Source of the DNA: Trifolium pratense
Taxonomy: Eukaryota; Streptophyta; Magnoliopsida; Fabales; Fabaceae
Reading direction: 5' to 3'
Length of the DNA: 64,000 nucleotides
Assembly (NCBI RefSeq): GCF_020283565.1
Contig: NC_060060.1
Location: 38,068,001-38,132,000, forward strand
A program made the translations under genes and the position numbers. Position 1 is the stretch's first letter. Every line of letters starts with the position of its first letter. The notes below the pieces were generated by a model. That model was not told where the DNA came from. It ran no database searches and saw only the letters and a program-made list of their open reading frames with translations. This document shows positions 12,598 to 23,691 of this stretch, piece after piece.

Positions 12598-12652
12598 TAA
12601 GAAATGTTATTAATTTTAAAATAGTAATATAAAGTGTCAAAATTATAGATTC

Positions 12653-12910
12653 TATTAGAATTTGGGAGGCCTACTCAACCACAAAAGCTAGCTTGAGAGT
12701 TGAGGTTTGCACTACCCTCATGAAGGCTATCTATGAAATATCTCTAGCAAATGTGAGACTTCTAACACACCCCCTCACGTCCAAGACTTTGCAAGCTGGA
12801 ACGTGGAATCAACACAACGGGTGACTCAAATATGGGAGGTCTCTACAACAAACATAGACTCTCATACTATATTAGAATTTATGAGGCATATACTCAACCA
12901 CAAAAGCTCA
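12653..12910 (+). repeat. Degenerate LTR/TRIM-like relic with direct repeats
   Basis: A block of about 38 bp (TATTAGAATTT, then ACTCAACCACAAAAGCT) occurs at 12653-12690 and again, diverged, at 12869-12908. The intervening 180 bp contains CACCCCCTCACG and ends with a partial copy. A short terminal-repeat retrotransposon relic is the likely source; no coding capacity. Confidence 0.35.
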
Positions 12911-13539
12911 TTCACTTTGTATACAACTTTTCTTCAATAATTTTCACTCTATAGAAAATATGTCTTCTTTGTTCTCCCGAGATCTTCATCATCAACAGAT
13001 TGTATGGGTAAATTTTCTCATCCCGCTTAACAACATCTTTGAACTCTCCTTAATTTATAAATTAGGAATTTTTTTTGAAATAATTTATAAAGTAGTTTGT
13101 AACTTTTGTAGGTGTCCATCGTAAATTAAAATTAAAATAATCAAAAGTATAATAACAAGTGGATGGTACTTCAATTATTTTCTTGATTTATTTTATTTAT
13201 TATGTTAATATCGAGTTTATTTTCTTTAAAACTTATCTTTTAAGATAAATTATTTTCTTGTATGACTCATAATGTTCGTTTAGCTATGTATAAATATAAG
13301 ACCATTTTCTATTTTTTATTTTTATAATATTTCTTTCAAATTTTTAAGAGCATTAATTATTATTTTATCAACATAACTCATTATTCCTCTTAAAATATAA
13401 AATTGTAAAATTAATATCATTTGTTAAAAAAAATTATAAGTATATATAGTATTAAAAATAATAATAAGTCTCAAACACCCATAATCCAGTATGCATTTTC
13501 GTCTTTGGTCACACTTTTTTTTTCTTTCACCATCAGTTT

Positions 13540-13663
13540 AATCTTGTTTAACGGTCAGTTATGACATCAAGTGATTTCAGTCCCTTCCCGATTGTAGTTA
13601 CGGGAGATCGAACTGTGGTCCTCTTTACTAAGTTCAGTGTCAATCACCACTGAACCAACTAAC
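13540..13663 (-). mobile_element. SINE-like element, tRNA-type head
   Basis: On the minus strand box A (TGGTTCAGTGG, 13657-13647) and box B (GTTCGATCTCC, 13613-13603) are spaced about 34 nt apart, as in tRNA-derived SINEs. The sequence after box B matches the element at 1-118 (CGTAA, then GGGAAGGG versus CGGAAGAGG). No clean A-tail was seen, so the 3' end is uncertain. Confidence 0.6.
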
Positions 13664-13808
13664 GATTAATTATTTCGTCACACTTTGACAACCTCTTATA
13701 AATAATCTAAAGGGTTCGAGACACAAAGATATCAGAGTATATACTATAAATGATAATTAGTCTAATAAAAGATATAAAGGGTTTGAGACATGAAGATATT
13801 AGATTATA

Positions 13809-13984
13809 CCCCCTCTTTTTCATAATATAAGAAAAAAACACTCATTAAGAAAAGTAAAATGTGATAATTAGATAGAGAATAAATTAAATGCATTTTGTAT
13901 TTAATTTTATGATAATAAGTAAAACTAAACCTTGAAAATGATAAAAGTTGTTTTTTTTTTCCTTATAATATGGAACGGAGGAAG
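13809..13984. mobile_element. Stowaway-like MITE
   Basis: Inverted termini (CCCCCTCTTTTTCATAATAT on the left; reverse complement CTTCCTCCGTTCCATATTAT on the right) are flanked by TA at 13807-13808 and 13985-13986. 176 bp, non-coding, AT-rich interior. Confidence 0.75.
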
Positions 13985-14009
13985 TATATATACTAGAGAT
14001 TAAAAATCA

Positions 14010-14275
14010 TCTATACTAATACTAATACCAATATATAAAGGGAATAGTTAAATTTTGGTGTAGCATTTTTTTTTAATTTTCATAATAGCCTTAACAGTTT
14101 TTTTTTTTTTTTAAACTATTCCTAAACAGTTTTTTTTAACTATTCCTAACTTGTGCTTTTTTTTTTCTTAACTTCTATTTTAAAAAATAAAATAACTTTT
14201 ATATTTGTTTGTTTTCATCTAACCAATATTCATATTTTTATTTTCATAAAATCGGACCACACAGACGGCCACTAG
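14010..14275 (+). mobile_element. Short Helitron-like element
   Basis: It begins A|TCTATACTAATACTAATACC and ends GGCCACTAG|T, so it has TC at the 5' end, CTAG at the 3' end and an A/T target. The subterminal hairpin is decayed (CGGACCACACAGACGG). 266 bp, non-autonomous. Confidence 0.45.
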
Positions 14276-14385
14276 TAATTATAATTTCCTTAAAAAAAAT
14301 CATAATTACATTCACCAAAAAAAAATCTTACTAATTTTTTATATATATAAAAAAATCATAGCTATTAGCTACTCTGCTACATAAT

Positions 14386-14428
14386 AACTACTCCCTCGTG
14401 TTTCAAAAAAAAAAAAAACTACTTCCTC
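14386..14428 (+). repeat. Micro-retroposon scar inside a Stowaway-like terminus
   Basis: AACTACTCCCTC (14386-14397) and AACTACTTCCTC (14417-14428) bracket GTGTTTC plus an A-run. The duplicated sequence is itself a Stowaway-type terminus, so the scar is younger than the MITE. Confidence 0.6.
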
Positions 14429-15176
14429 AAATATGAGAAAAAATAAGTCAGACAAAATTGATGTATTTAGCCAAATTTTTAACCAAATATATCCAAAAAA
14501 AAATTTACCAATTTTTTTTTATATTTTGGGACGAGATGAAATATTTATTTATAGACATTAATTCATAAATAGGTGGTCAAAATTCGATTTCTAACTCTTA
14601 TAATTTTTTTTAAATAGGTGGTCAGAATTCGATTCCCGAATCCTATCATTTTTTTGGGTGTAAATCGAGTATTCTCTGTGCGCAACTATAGAGACTAATC
14701 ATTTGAATCTTGTAAGACTCAAATGAGCAGCAAACTCTCCCTAAAAATTTTAACACTGATACATATATAAGTCATGGATCAAACACATAACCTTTGTTAA
14801 GTTAAAAAATACTGTGTCATCTCATCTAAGAACTCTTACGTTGATAACTCATATCATATATTTACAAAAAACAAAATTTACTATACTAAAAATTGAAAAA
14901 TGAAAAAAAAAAATAAAAATAGTGAAATTCCATACCCATTGAAAAAGAAGTAGGATCCATGAATTTATAATTGGACCCACGGTTGCTCCATCATTGTCAC
15001 AGCAACCAACTTCTTCCAGTTCTCATCTCTCAAACCTTCTCTTTCAATTCACTCTTTCAAAACAACACAACACAACACAGATCCTTCATTCTCACACTAA
15101 CTCTCTCTCTCACTCACCCACACCTTTCTCACCAACTCACAATTTCACACCAAACCAATCCAATTCAATCCAATCC

Positions 15177-15203
15177 ATGTTTTCCAAATTTGTAACCTGC
15201 TAA
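15177..15203 (+). promoter_or_regulatory. Upstream ORF of 8 codons in the GH28 leader
   Basis: ATG at 15177 opens MFSKFVTC and stops at 15201-15203, 31 nt before the main ATG. If the transcript starts upstream in the CT-rich leader, this uORF could reduce translation of the main frame. Confidence 0.5.
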
Positions 15204-15234
15204 ATCCAACTCCATTTCACAACTACTTCACCGA

Positions 15235-18200
15235 ATGATGGTGGAAACCTCAACATTAGGTCGGTTCCACCACCAAAGACTCGACTTTAAACGCTGCGTT
15301 CCGGCATTCATAACCTCACACAAGACCCTCTTTTTGGTTCTATGGATCGCAGCTTTTTCGTCGGTTTTTATTTGGCAAAGAAACATGGTGGTTGGTGGGT
15401 TTTTGTTTTTCGGACGAGTTTCGGTTAGACCGATTCCCAAGATGAGACCCGTGGTTTTCAATTTGACGGATTTTGGTGGTGTGGGTGATGGGGTTACTCT
15501 CAATACTGAAGCTTTTGAAAGAGCTGTTTCTGCTATATCTAAATTGGGGAAGAAAGGTGGGGCCCAGCTCAATGTTCCTCCTGGTCGTTGGCTCACTGCA
15601 CCGTTCAATCTTACCAGCCATATCACTCTTTTTCTAGCTCAAGATTCTGTTATTCTTGGCATTGATGTTAGTTTTTTTTTTCTCATTTCCTCTTCACTCT
15701 TTAGTTTTTGTTGTTTGTTACTATATGTTTTTTATTTTGAAAATGGAAATTAATAATTACTTGTGTTGTTCTTGGTTATGATAAATTGCTTGTTTTTATG
15801 ATTAAAAGGTTTGAGTGTTATTATGGTAATGGTGGTGTATTTTGCTTTTCTAATTTATGATACTGAATAATTTTGTCTTGATTGAAGACGACGGCAACAT
15901 ATCCTGGATTTTGTCTTTGTTATATGGTGATTAAATTTCTGAAGGGTACATGGGATTATGAAGTTACATGATAGATTGATAGCCATAATGATCAGGAATA
16001 TGTATTATTTGTTAATGCTGATTAGTTGCATTATGATAAACTGTCTGATATAGGCTAATACATGACTAATAGTTTATTATCCATTATAAAACACACTGAC
16101 AAAAGCTTGTGTTTTGTATGTAATATCACTCTATTACCATAATAATGCTCAAACCTTTTTATCATAAAGAAAGTAAGACAGGGCAAACCGACTGACTGTA
16201 GCCACTAGGAACTAGTTATAAATTGTCTTTGGATTATTTGTGTTATGATGCATTGAAATGTGCATCTAGTTGTTGGTTTGGAGGTGTTTAATTTGCAAAT
16301 TGCCTTGATTGTACCGCATATAACTTTTTGATTTCATATATGTTAAAAATTGAATACCTGGTGTACAAACCTATAACAAAGAGCATTAAGGACTGTGTTC
16401 TAGGCCATCAAAATGATTTTATGAAAACCACTATATTTTCTGTCTAGGGCTTCTGTTTGGACCTTATCTTCTACAATATCATGTTTAATTAAGAGCCTGA
16501 TTTCTCTTTTGGAGTAAATTTATTTTACCTAGATCATATTAAATTTTGACTTGGTCCGAAATCAATTTTCCGGCTCGCAATCTTCTTGATACCAGCCAGT
16601 CTGTTGTCATATCAACAGTTAATACTCACCATATAATATGCCAAAGTCATAAGTATATGTTTATATGTTTATCTATGTTGTGCATTTGGTAATGAGTGGG
16701 AAAATTTGGGTTTAATATCTATGACTCAAGTTAGTTACCACTAGATCATGTATTCTATGTTTCTCTCAGGTATATCTATTTCTTATACTGCATATCTGTC
16801 CCACTCTCGTGTAATTGATCATTCTATTTACGTTGTATCTGTTATCTTTTGTGGCGGCTAACAGGATGAGAAGTATTGGCCACTCATGCCTCCGTTGCCT
16901 TCATATGGGTATGGAAGGGAGCGTCCTGGGCCTCGATATGGAAGTTTGATTCATGGTCAGAATCTTAAAGATGTTGTGATAACAGGTAAGGACATTTCAT
17001 TTTGCTTCCAATAGTTAAAGGGTTCAAAAGGTTTTATCCTTTGTGAAAAAGTTCTTTAGTTAGTGTTGAATGTCGTTGTTATTGTTATCACCAGTCACAT
17101 TCAGGTATTTATCTTGCAATACAATCTAAATGGTGTATTTTGAGGATAAAGAAGGAATGTCAACACATTAATTCGTGATCCCTTCGTTGTAGTATCAAGA
17201 TGAAAATAATATTGCCATCTTATCTGTATAGTTGATATGCCAATATTTCAAAGGCTTAAGCTAGTGGTGAACAAAAATCTGCACATTTCCTGGTCTGGTA
17301 ATATTTTGTTAAATTTTGGAAGTCTTGTATTGGTCTGAATCAACGGTGTTTATTAATACTTCCTTGATGTATCTTAGTTTTGTGAATTGCCTCATATGCT
17401 ACCCCTATAAACCTTATTAAAGGATTAGGATAACTGAAGTTTTTCATTATTCACATGAATCCTCAGTAATCTTATGTTGATTGGTTAAGAAGTCACCCTC
17501 AAGGGTGGCTTAATGCACTATTAAGTAGAAATCCAAGATAAAAGCAATGCACTTACTAGAATACGATCCTAATCAGGATACCTAGAAGCAGTGCGCTAGT
17601 TAGAAGGAAGTCATAATTAGGGTAACCAAGATAGACTAACATGACAGCTCTTTCTCTTAAAATTTGCTTTCCACTCGTGTTTATGTGATGCTTCGGCTTA
17701 ATTTCAAAGCTCTCTCTTATTTCATCTATTGTCATTACTGACAGGGCATAATGGCACCATAAATGGACAAGGACAAGCATGGTGGAAAAAATTTCGCCAG
17801 AAGCGTCTCAACTACACAAGGGGGCCACTTGTTCAGATCATGTGGTCTAGTGACATTGTAATCACTAATATTACTCTACGTGACTCTCCTTTTTGGACAT
17901 TTCATCCATATGACTGCAAAAACATTACAGTAAAAGGTGTTACAATTTTGGCTCCTGTAATTGAAGCTCCAAACACTGACGGCATAGATCCTGGCAAGTA
18001 TCTTCTACCGAGTACAATACTTAATATCATATCTTAATTATGATCTACTATTTGCTGATCAGTTCTTCGCCTCTCTTCAAGTAATTAGTTTTTAATAATA
18101 TAAAGGCAGGAAATTATCAAGTGATCTTTTTTTTCTTCTTCCTTTTGTTTGGACGGATCAGGGTTGTTGAGGTGTCAATATTTTTCATGTGTGTCTTCAA

Positions 18201-19399
18201 GTCTGTGGATGATTAATTTTGGAATTTGAACAGTTGTTTTCCATGATATATATGTGAATGTGTCGGTCTGTTTGTATACAAACAAGATGTACTCTATTTA
18301 ACCTGGAATCTGTTATTCTTTATCTGGGTTTTGTTTCAATCGACTACCATAGAGATAGGCAGAGAACTATTACTTGGAATCTTCATCTATATTAGTTTTA
18401 ATGTTGTATGAAGAATTTTAATAATCCCAAATTTCTATGGCCTGCACAGACTCTTGCGAGGATATGTTGATAGAGGACTGTTACATAAGTGTGGGAGATG
18501 ATGCAATTGCTATAAAGAGTGGTTGGGATCAATATGGAATTGCTTATGCAAGGCCTTCCATGAATATAATGATCCGAAACCTTGTTGTTCGCTCTATGGT
18601 CAGGTGAATCCCTAACTTAACCAACTCGTACCTTTCAGCATCTTATTATTAAAAGTGTTACTGCTTTTTAATACGTCTGCATGTAGTTAAGAGCCTAACT
18701 TAACCTTGATGTTATTGCTTTTAAATTAATAATTCTGAATGCCTCTGATCATGCCAAGCTATATAGCTTTTGGTCTTTATTCCTAATTAACTTTTCTACG
18801 TGTTAACTGTGCTGTTGCATCTTTGTTGGTTTTTACCTGATCATGTTACTAATGATTTTATGAAATGAAACAGTGCTGGTATCTCAATAGGCAGTGAGAT
18901 GTCTGGTGGGGTATCCAACATCACAGTGGAGAATCTTCTTGTATGGGATTCTAGGCGTGGTGTGAGGATAAAGACTGCACCTGGGCGAGGGGGATATGTG
19001 CGACAAATAACTTATCGGAATATAACGTTTGAGAATGTCCGTGTTGGAATTGTGATGAAGACAGATTACAATGAACACCCTGATGACGGCTATGACCCTA
19101 CAGCACTTCCAGATATAAGAGACATTAGCTTCACCAGTATCTATGGCCATGGAGTTCGTGTGCCGGTACGTATTCACGGTAGCGAAGAGATTCCTGTGAG
19201 AAATGTAACTTTTCGTGAAATGTCAGTTGGATTAACCTACAAGAAGAAACACATATTTCAATGTGCATTTGTACACGGCCGCGTAATAGGGACCATTTTC
19301 CCATCTCCATGCGAGAACCTTGATCGGTACAATGAGCAAGGACAGCTGGTTAAACATTCCATGTCCCAGAATGTAACAGATATAGATTATGATTTTTGA
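15235..19399 (+). CDS. GH28 polygalacturonase-like protein, type II membrane anchored
   Basis: Five exons: 15235-15666, 16865-16985, 17745-17993, 18450-18603 and 18874-19399, giving 493 aa. A hydrophobic segment near residues 30-48 (TLFLVLWIAAFSSVFIW) after a basic stretch suggests a signal anchor. The beta-helix domain opens with FNLTDFGGVGDGVTLNTEAF. GH28 motifs: NTDG (261-264) with DPD, GDDA (283-286, usually GDDC), and RIKT (350-353). In motif III the usual G-H-G reads S-A-G (319-321) followed by ISIGSEMSGG, so the conserved His is missing. The family hydrolyses homogalacturonan in cell walls; catalysis here is uncertain. The clade resembles exo-type or 'probable polygalacturonase' proteins. 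Intron 3 has a GC donor (G|GCAAGT at 17994). Using the GT a few bases on would lose frame. Confidence 0.9.
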
Positions 19400-19878
19400 G
19401 GTGTCATGTTCAATTTACTCGTTCATGAATTTATGTCTGTATTAGATTCATTTTTTTCTCCTTTTGTAACTTCACTTCCCCTCTCCATTTTATAGCTTTC
19501 TGAAGTGGAGTTGTAAATACGAAAATTTTCAGATGCTTATAAAAATTTACTATGTTACACGAATGCATAGTCCTTGTGTTCTTATAGTATTTTTTTTTTT
19601 TTTTAATCCTCTAGTTTTTAGAAAAATGGGTCAGTAATTTAGAGTTCGGCTACGAGGTATCTTGATGGTTACAATTAGAAGAGTGATAAACATGAATATC
19701 ACGTGGATGCGTACAAGAAAAGACAATTGGATGTAAATTAGAAATGTAGCAAACTTTCCCAACCAAATGAGTGAACCAACCACTCCTTACTGATGAACAC
19801 TCAGTCTTTCCTCGTGACACGTATGACATGGCATGTCATATTCATGAAATTAATAATTGCATTAGGTTGTTTTGCTTA

Positions 19879-20762
19879 GACTACCCACAATGGTTTCAAC
19901 ACCAAAACATATTCAACACTCACTTTTTCACTCCACATCATTTTCTCTTTCTTCCACCTAATCATTCAACACACATTCAACTTTTAACCTCTCCAATGGT
20001 TTTTCTATTCAACACCATACCCCACCACTTTCTCTACCCCACCACTTTCTATTTCATATTCTTATTTAAATTTAAATTTTTGTTTTTATAATTACATAAA
20101 ATTACAATTATCGATTAAAATTAAATTAAAATAATTAACACTTAACGATTGGTTGAAAAATTGATTTGGATTTTGAAAATTGTTGGTAATTGTTCGGATT
20201 TTGATAATTGTTGGGATAATTAGAAGAATTTTGGCTGTTTAAATTATTATTGGGATCTATTTCACAAAAAAAAAAACTAATACTTCAAGATTAACACTAA
20301 TAGAAAGATAATAAAAGATTAATATAGTGAAAAAATCGATTTTTTTTCATGTGTCCAAATCAAATGAACCAAGTCTCTATTTATAGACAAAAAAAAATCA
20401 TGAATTTTGGTGAAAAAATAAAAAAATAAAAAAATAATTTGCAACGAAATAATTGAGTTCAAAGTATTAAATAGATAAAAAATCCAACCAACCAATCACA
20501 GCCAGCCACGTGGCTGGATCTCATCACATTTCCTTCTCTCTCCGCGTGAACGAAACGCCCACTCTCACCCTATAGCGCGTGTTGCACACGCGCCTGCTTC
20601 AAAACCACAAGAACTTGCCACGTGTCCCCCCTTTGCAGATTCAACTGTGTTGAATTGTTTCAACCTCTCTCTCTTCCATGTCACATTCAACTCTTTATTA
20701 AACACCCATTGCACTGTTTTTTTGGTGTTGAATATTGTTTCAACAGACCATTGTAAATGGTC
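19879..20762. mobile_element. Tourist-like (PIF/Harbinger) MITE, 884 bp
   Basis: Termini GACTACCCACAATGG and, reversed, GACCATTTACAATGG are flanked by TTA at 19876-19878 and 20763-20765. CAACACC/GGTGTTG subterminal repeats match at both ends. The interior has a GC-richer block near 20500-20640 (CCACGTGGC, GCGCGTGTTGC). Confidence 0.75.
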
Positions 20763-21043
20763 TTACAAACTACGTACCAAATGAGTTATTTTGCCATGCT
20801 TATTGTATTTTCTTTCTATTTTAATAAGTTGAACGATCAAATCTCAACCCATAACAAAAACAAATAGAGAAAAATTAGAAAATAGATTTTTAAGGCTCAT
20901 CTTAAAAATAAATGGATGAATGTAATTTAATATAAAAATTTATGTAAATATTATTTTGACAAGTTTTTAATTTGTATCTTTAAGAAAAAATTATTTTTAT
21001 AAATTTCTTTAAACAATGTTTTAGAACACATGTTAGAACTTAG

Positions 21044-21935
21044 CATTTAGATCCTCGGCAGCGGTGATGCCTGCTGTCATTCCTGCTGCAGTTTGTGCAC
21101 CGTTGGATTATGGCATGCTCCATCTTTCCTTCAATAGCGCATCTAACCATAGGTTGTGCTAGTGTGTATGTGTGTGTGTGTTTTTTTTTTTTTAAGTTAT
21201 TTTAGGTAGTGTACAACATGTTCAATATTATATTTTTATATTAATTATAAATTCATTTTTAGTATCTCATTTGATAGTAATTTTTTGGACTAAATTAACA
21301 AAGTGTATTTTTGCACATTATCTTCCTAGTATACCTTAATTTTAATCCACCAATAAATTCTTATTTTTATGCACACACTTTATCTTTCAAATAAATTTAA
21401 TATATTATGTACAGAAAAAAAATATGTTATGTACCAAAAAAAATTAAAAAAAAAACTTTAGTTTTCCAAATATATAACATTAACTAGTTTTATTGAAAAA
21501 AAAATAAGAGTAATTGACAATAGCTATAATCGACAAATCGTACCCTTAAAATATCAAAACGACAATTAAATAGAAACGATAAATTCGACATAAAATGACA
21601 CTTAAAGAAAAACGGAGGGAATAAATTTTTAGGGACCAAAATGGTGGTTTATCTTTTGTTAGTCAATTATTATTTTTTTAAAAAATAAATAATAATATTA
21701 AACATGTTGTATAGAAGAAATAATTTTTTTGGGTCTTAGTATAGTAAAAATATTTAACTTATACGCATAGCATCACACACACTAGTACAATACATAAAGA
21801 ATAAAAATAGCACACTAGCAGTAGCACAACCTATATTATGTGCGCTAGCTATTGATGGAGCATGCCACAATCCAACGTTCCACAAACTGCAGCAGAAATG
21901 GCAGCAGGCATCATCGCTGCAGAGGATCCAGATCG
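21044..21935. mobile_element. Long-TIR Mutator-like element with 10-bp TSD
   Basis: TAGAACTTAG stands at 21034-21043 and 21936-21945. The inverted ends are similar for about 100 bp or more, sharing GATCCTC.GCAGCG.TGATG, CTGCTGCAGTTTGTG and GGCATGCTCCATC. The TIRs are distinctly GC-richer than the AT-rich interior, and no coding frame is seen inside. Confidence 0.75.
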
Positions 21936-22706
21936 TAGAACTTAGGGTGTCATTCAAAAATAGATTTCACAAAACTCATTTTGTTTTTTTTTTCTCTCAT
22001 ATGAGTGGTGGAGTTATCCATTTATAGCTTGTTTGTTTGTTTGTTCCACTAAAGAGGCAAATGATGTAGTAGTAATCATAAACCCCACTTTTATTCATCA
22101 ATTAAACGTGCAATTTACTAAAAACTCAGAGGCCAAATAACTACCATTCCCTAGTTTGACGACACTACCATATTCTCCCAATCCATTTTTCTATCCCGTT
22201 TTTTTAGAAAATAAGTTAGCAAAGGGATTATTAATAAGCATCAGTTTTCACTTGATGGTCTCACACTTGAAAAAAAAAAATAGAATAAAAGAAAAACTTT
22301 GAGAGAATGGAGAGAGATAGATGAGCTTAGAAGGGAAGAAGAGAAGTAAGAGCAATGTCAACAATAAACTCAACACTTAATTGTATCACAAGTAAGATTC
22401 ATAAACTCTTTTATAACTTGTTTTCTCTTCGAGTAACCTATGTAACAATCGATCACATATTAAGAAAAATATATAAAAAAAAAAGAAAAACAAAGGGAGA
22501 TAGTAATAATTTAACTAAATATTCTTACCGGGTAGTACTATCTTCTATGTTTTCTATATTTTATTTCACTCGATTATGACGGCCGTTAATTGTTGATCAA
22601 ACGGTTTAAATTGATGAAGTAATAAAATCAATGAAAATAATCAAAGTCATACATGTCAAATCAAGCTTAAATTACTACTAAAAATGCTAACGAGTGTCTT
22701 GGACAT

Positions 22707-22819
22707 TTTAGTTTTGTGCAAATCAATGCATGAACTTGGATCAACTTTAGTCCAAATTCATACATTGGTTTGATTAATTTTTCTTCCTCCCACTTTTTTC
22801 TCATCGTTCCAAACAGACC
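22707..22819. repeat. Foldback MITE relic, related to 42076-42225
   Basis: Shares GCAAATCAATGCATGAACTT, CAACTTTAGTC and CAAACAGACC with the foldback element at 42076-42225. Its two halves are partly complementary around 22748. A short non-coding element. Confidence 0.5.
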
Positions 22820-22934
22820 AATGTGCGAAGTGATGACAAAAGAAAAATTAAATAGATGCTGATTGTTCACGTGATCCCTTAGCCTGCGACTGCGAGGCGT
22901 CTGGTAGTAATGCCAGGAAACAAGCATTTATTTG

Positions 22935-22977
22935 TTTAATATTTAGTTTTTTTTTTGGGTAGTATATTTAATATTTA
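22935..22977 (-). repeat. Micro-retroposon scar: poly(T) insert with 11-bp repeat
   Basis: TTTAATATTTA at 22935-22945 and 22967-22977 brackets a T-run with GGGTAGTATA. The repeat is AT-only, so this case is weaker than the others. Confidence 0.45.
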
Positions 22978-23074
22978 TTTAATGGAGTCAATTTTAAAAA
23001 AGCAAACCGAGTGGTGCTGGGTTGGAATATAGTGACAAAACTTGCCGCTGCCGTTTACTACCAAACGCAAACAA

Positions 23075-23080
23075 CACGTG
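23075..23080. promoter_or_regulatory. G-box (CACGTG) upstream of the JAZ gene
   Basis: CACGTG lies in the 10-bp palindrome AACACGTGTT, about 610 bp before the JAZ start codon. JAZ promoters are known MYC2 targets through G-box elements, which gives this site a plausible role in jasmonate feedback. Binding here is inferred. Confidence 0.5.
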
Positions 23081-23174
23081 TTTCAAATTACTCACCAAAA
23101 CACCACACACAAATACAAATACTAGTATTAAATTAAATTAAATTAATTAAATAACCTACCAATTAAAGAAAGAA

Positions 23175-23232
23175 AATGTCATATTGGACTTTTTTTTTTT
23201 TTTTTTTTTGACATAATGTCATATTGGACTTT
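23175..23232 (-). repeat. Micro-retroposon scar: poly(T) insert with 18-bp TSD
   Basis: A perfect 18-bp direct repeat (AATGTCATATTGGACTT) at 23175-23192 and 23215-23232 flanks a 22-nt insert of T-run plus GACAT. On the minus strand this reads ATGTC then poly(A). It lies about 500 bp upstream of the JAZ start. Confidence 0.85.
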
Positions 23233-23359
23233 ACAAGTGCAAAGTAGTAGGCACCCACAGCAACATGTAACGAAAGAAAATTAAATACTCCATCCATTTA
23301 TTCCTCGTGCTTCAATTTCATTTTCCCTCTTTCAGTTACATCATAAAAAAAAGGAAAAT

Positions 23360-23519
23360 GTTAACATGTGCACCAAGGGCACATGTTAAGGAAGCAAAAG
23401 TAGAAATAATATATTGAAATTTGTGCATTTAATTTTTTAAACATTAAATTTTTTTCAAACATTAAATGCAATTTGCTATATTTAGAAGCTTAACATGTGC
23501 CTTTTGTGCACATGTTAAC
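23360..23519. repeat. Small MITE with palindromic TTAACATGTGC ends, JAZ promoter
   Basis: The left end (GTTAACATGTGCACCAAGGG) and the reverse of the right end (GTTAACATGTGCACAAAAGG) match closely. Each end can also fold on itself through TTAACATGTGC/GCACATGTTAA. A second, more diverged copy is at about 34588-34762. It sits 170 bp before the JAZ ATG. Confidence 0.65.
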
Positions 23520-23691
23520 ATGACCCTAAAAAAAAAACCATATAAAAGATACCAAACCCCTCTCATTTCTCATCAAAGCGTTGCCGTTTCTCTCATTCAT
23601 TCATTCATTACTTTGTGCAATTGCAATTCTCTGTTCTGATCTCTCTCAAACCACAATTCCTTTTTCCCCATTCTCTGGTTAGAAAATTTCA

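Larger units (their letters stand above)
11753..15234. other. Transposon-rich intergenic region plus two 5' regions
   Basis: Contains the upstream region of the receptor kinase (minus) and of the GH28 gene (plus). Between them are an AT-microsatellite scar, a direct-repeat relic, a SINE head, a Stowaway-like MITE, a short Helitron-like element and a further micro-insertion, listed separately. The last 260 bp are CT-rich, as in a plant 5' UTR. No protein gene seen. Confidence 0.5.
19400..23691. other. Intergenic: MITEs, long-TIR element, JAZ promoter
   Basis: Holds the GH28 3' UTR, a Tourist-like MITE, a long-TIR Mutator-like element, a foldback relic near 22.7 kb, two micro-insertion scars and the JAZ upstream region. 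Positions are listed separately. No protein gene seen; the ORFs here are AT-rich and featureless. Confidence 0.5.
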
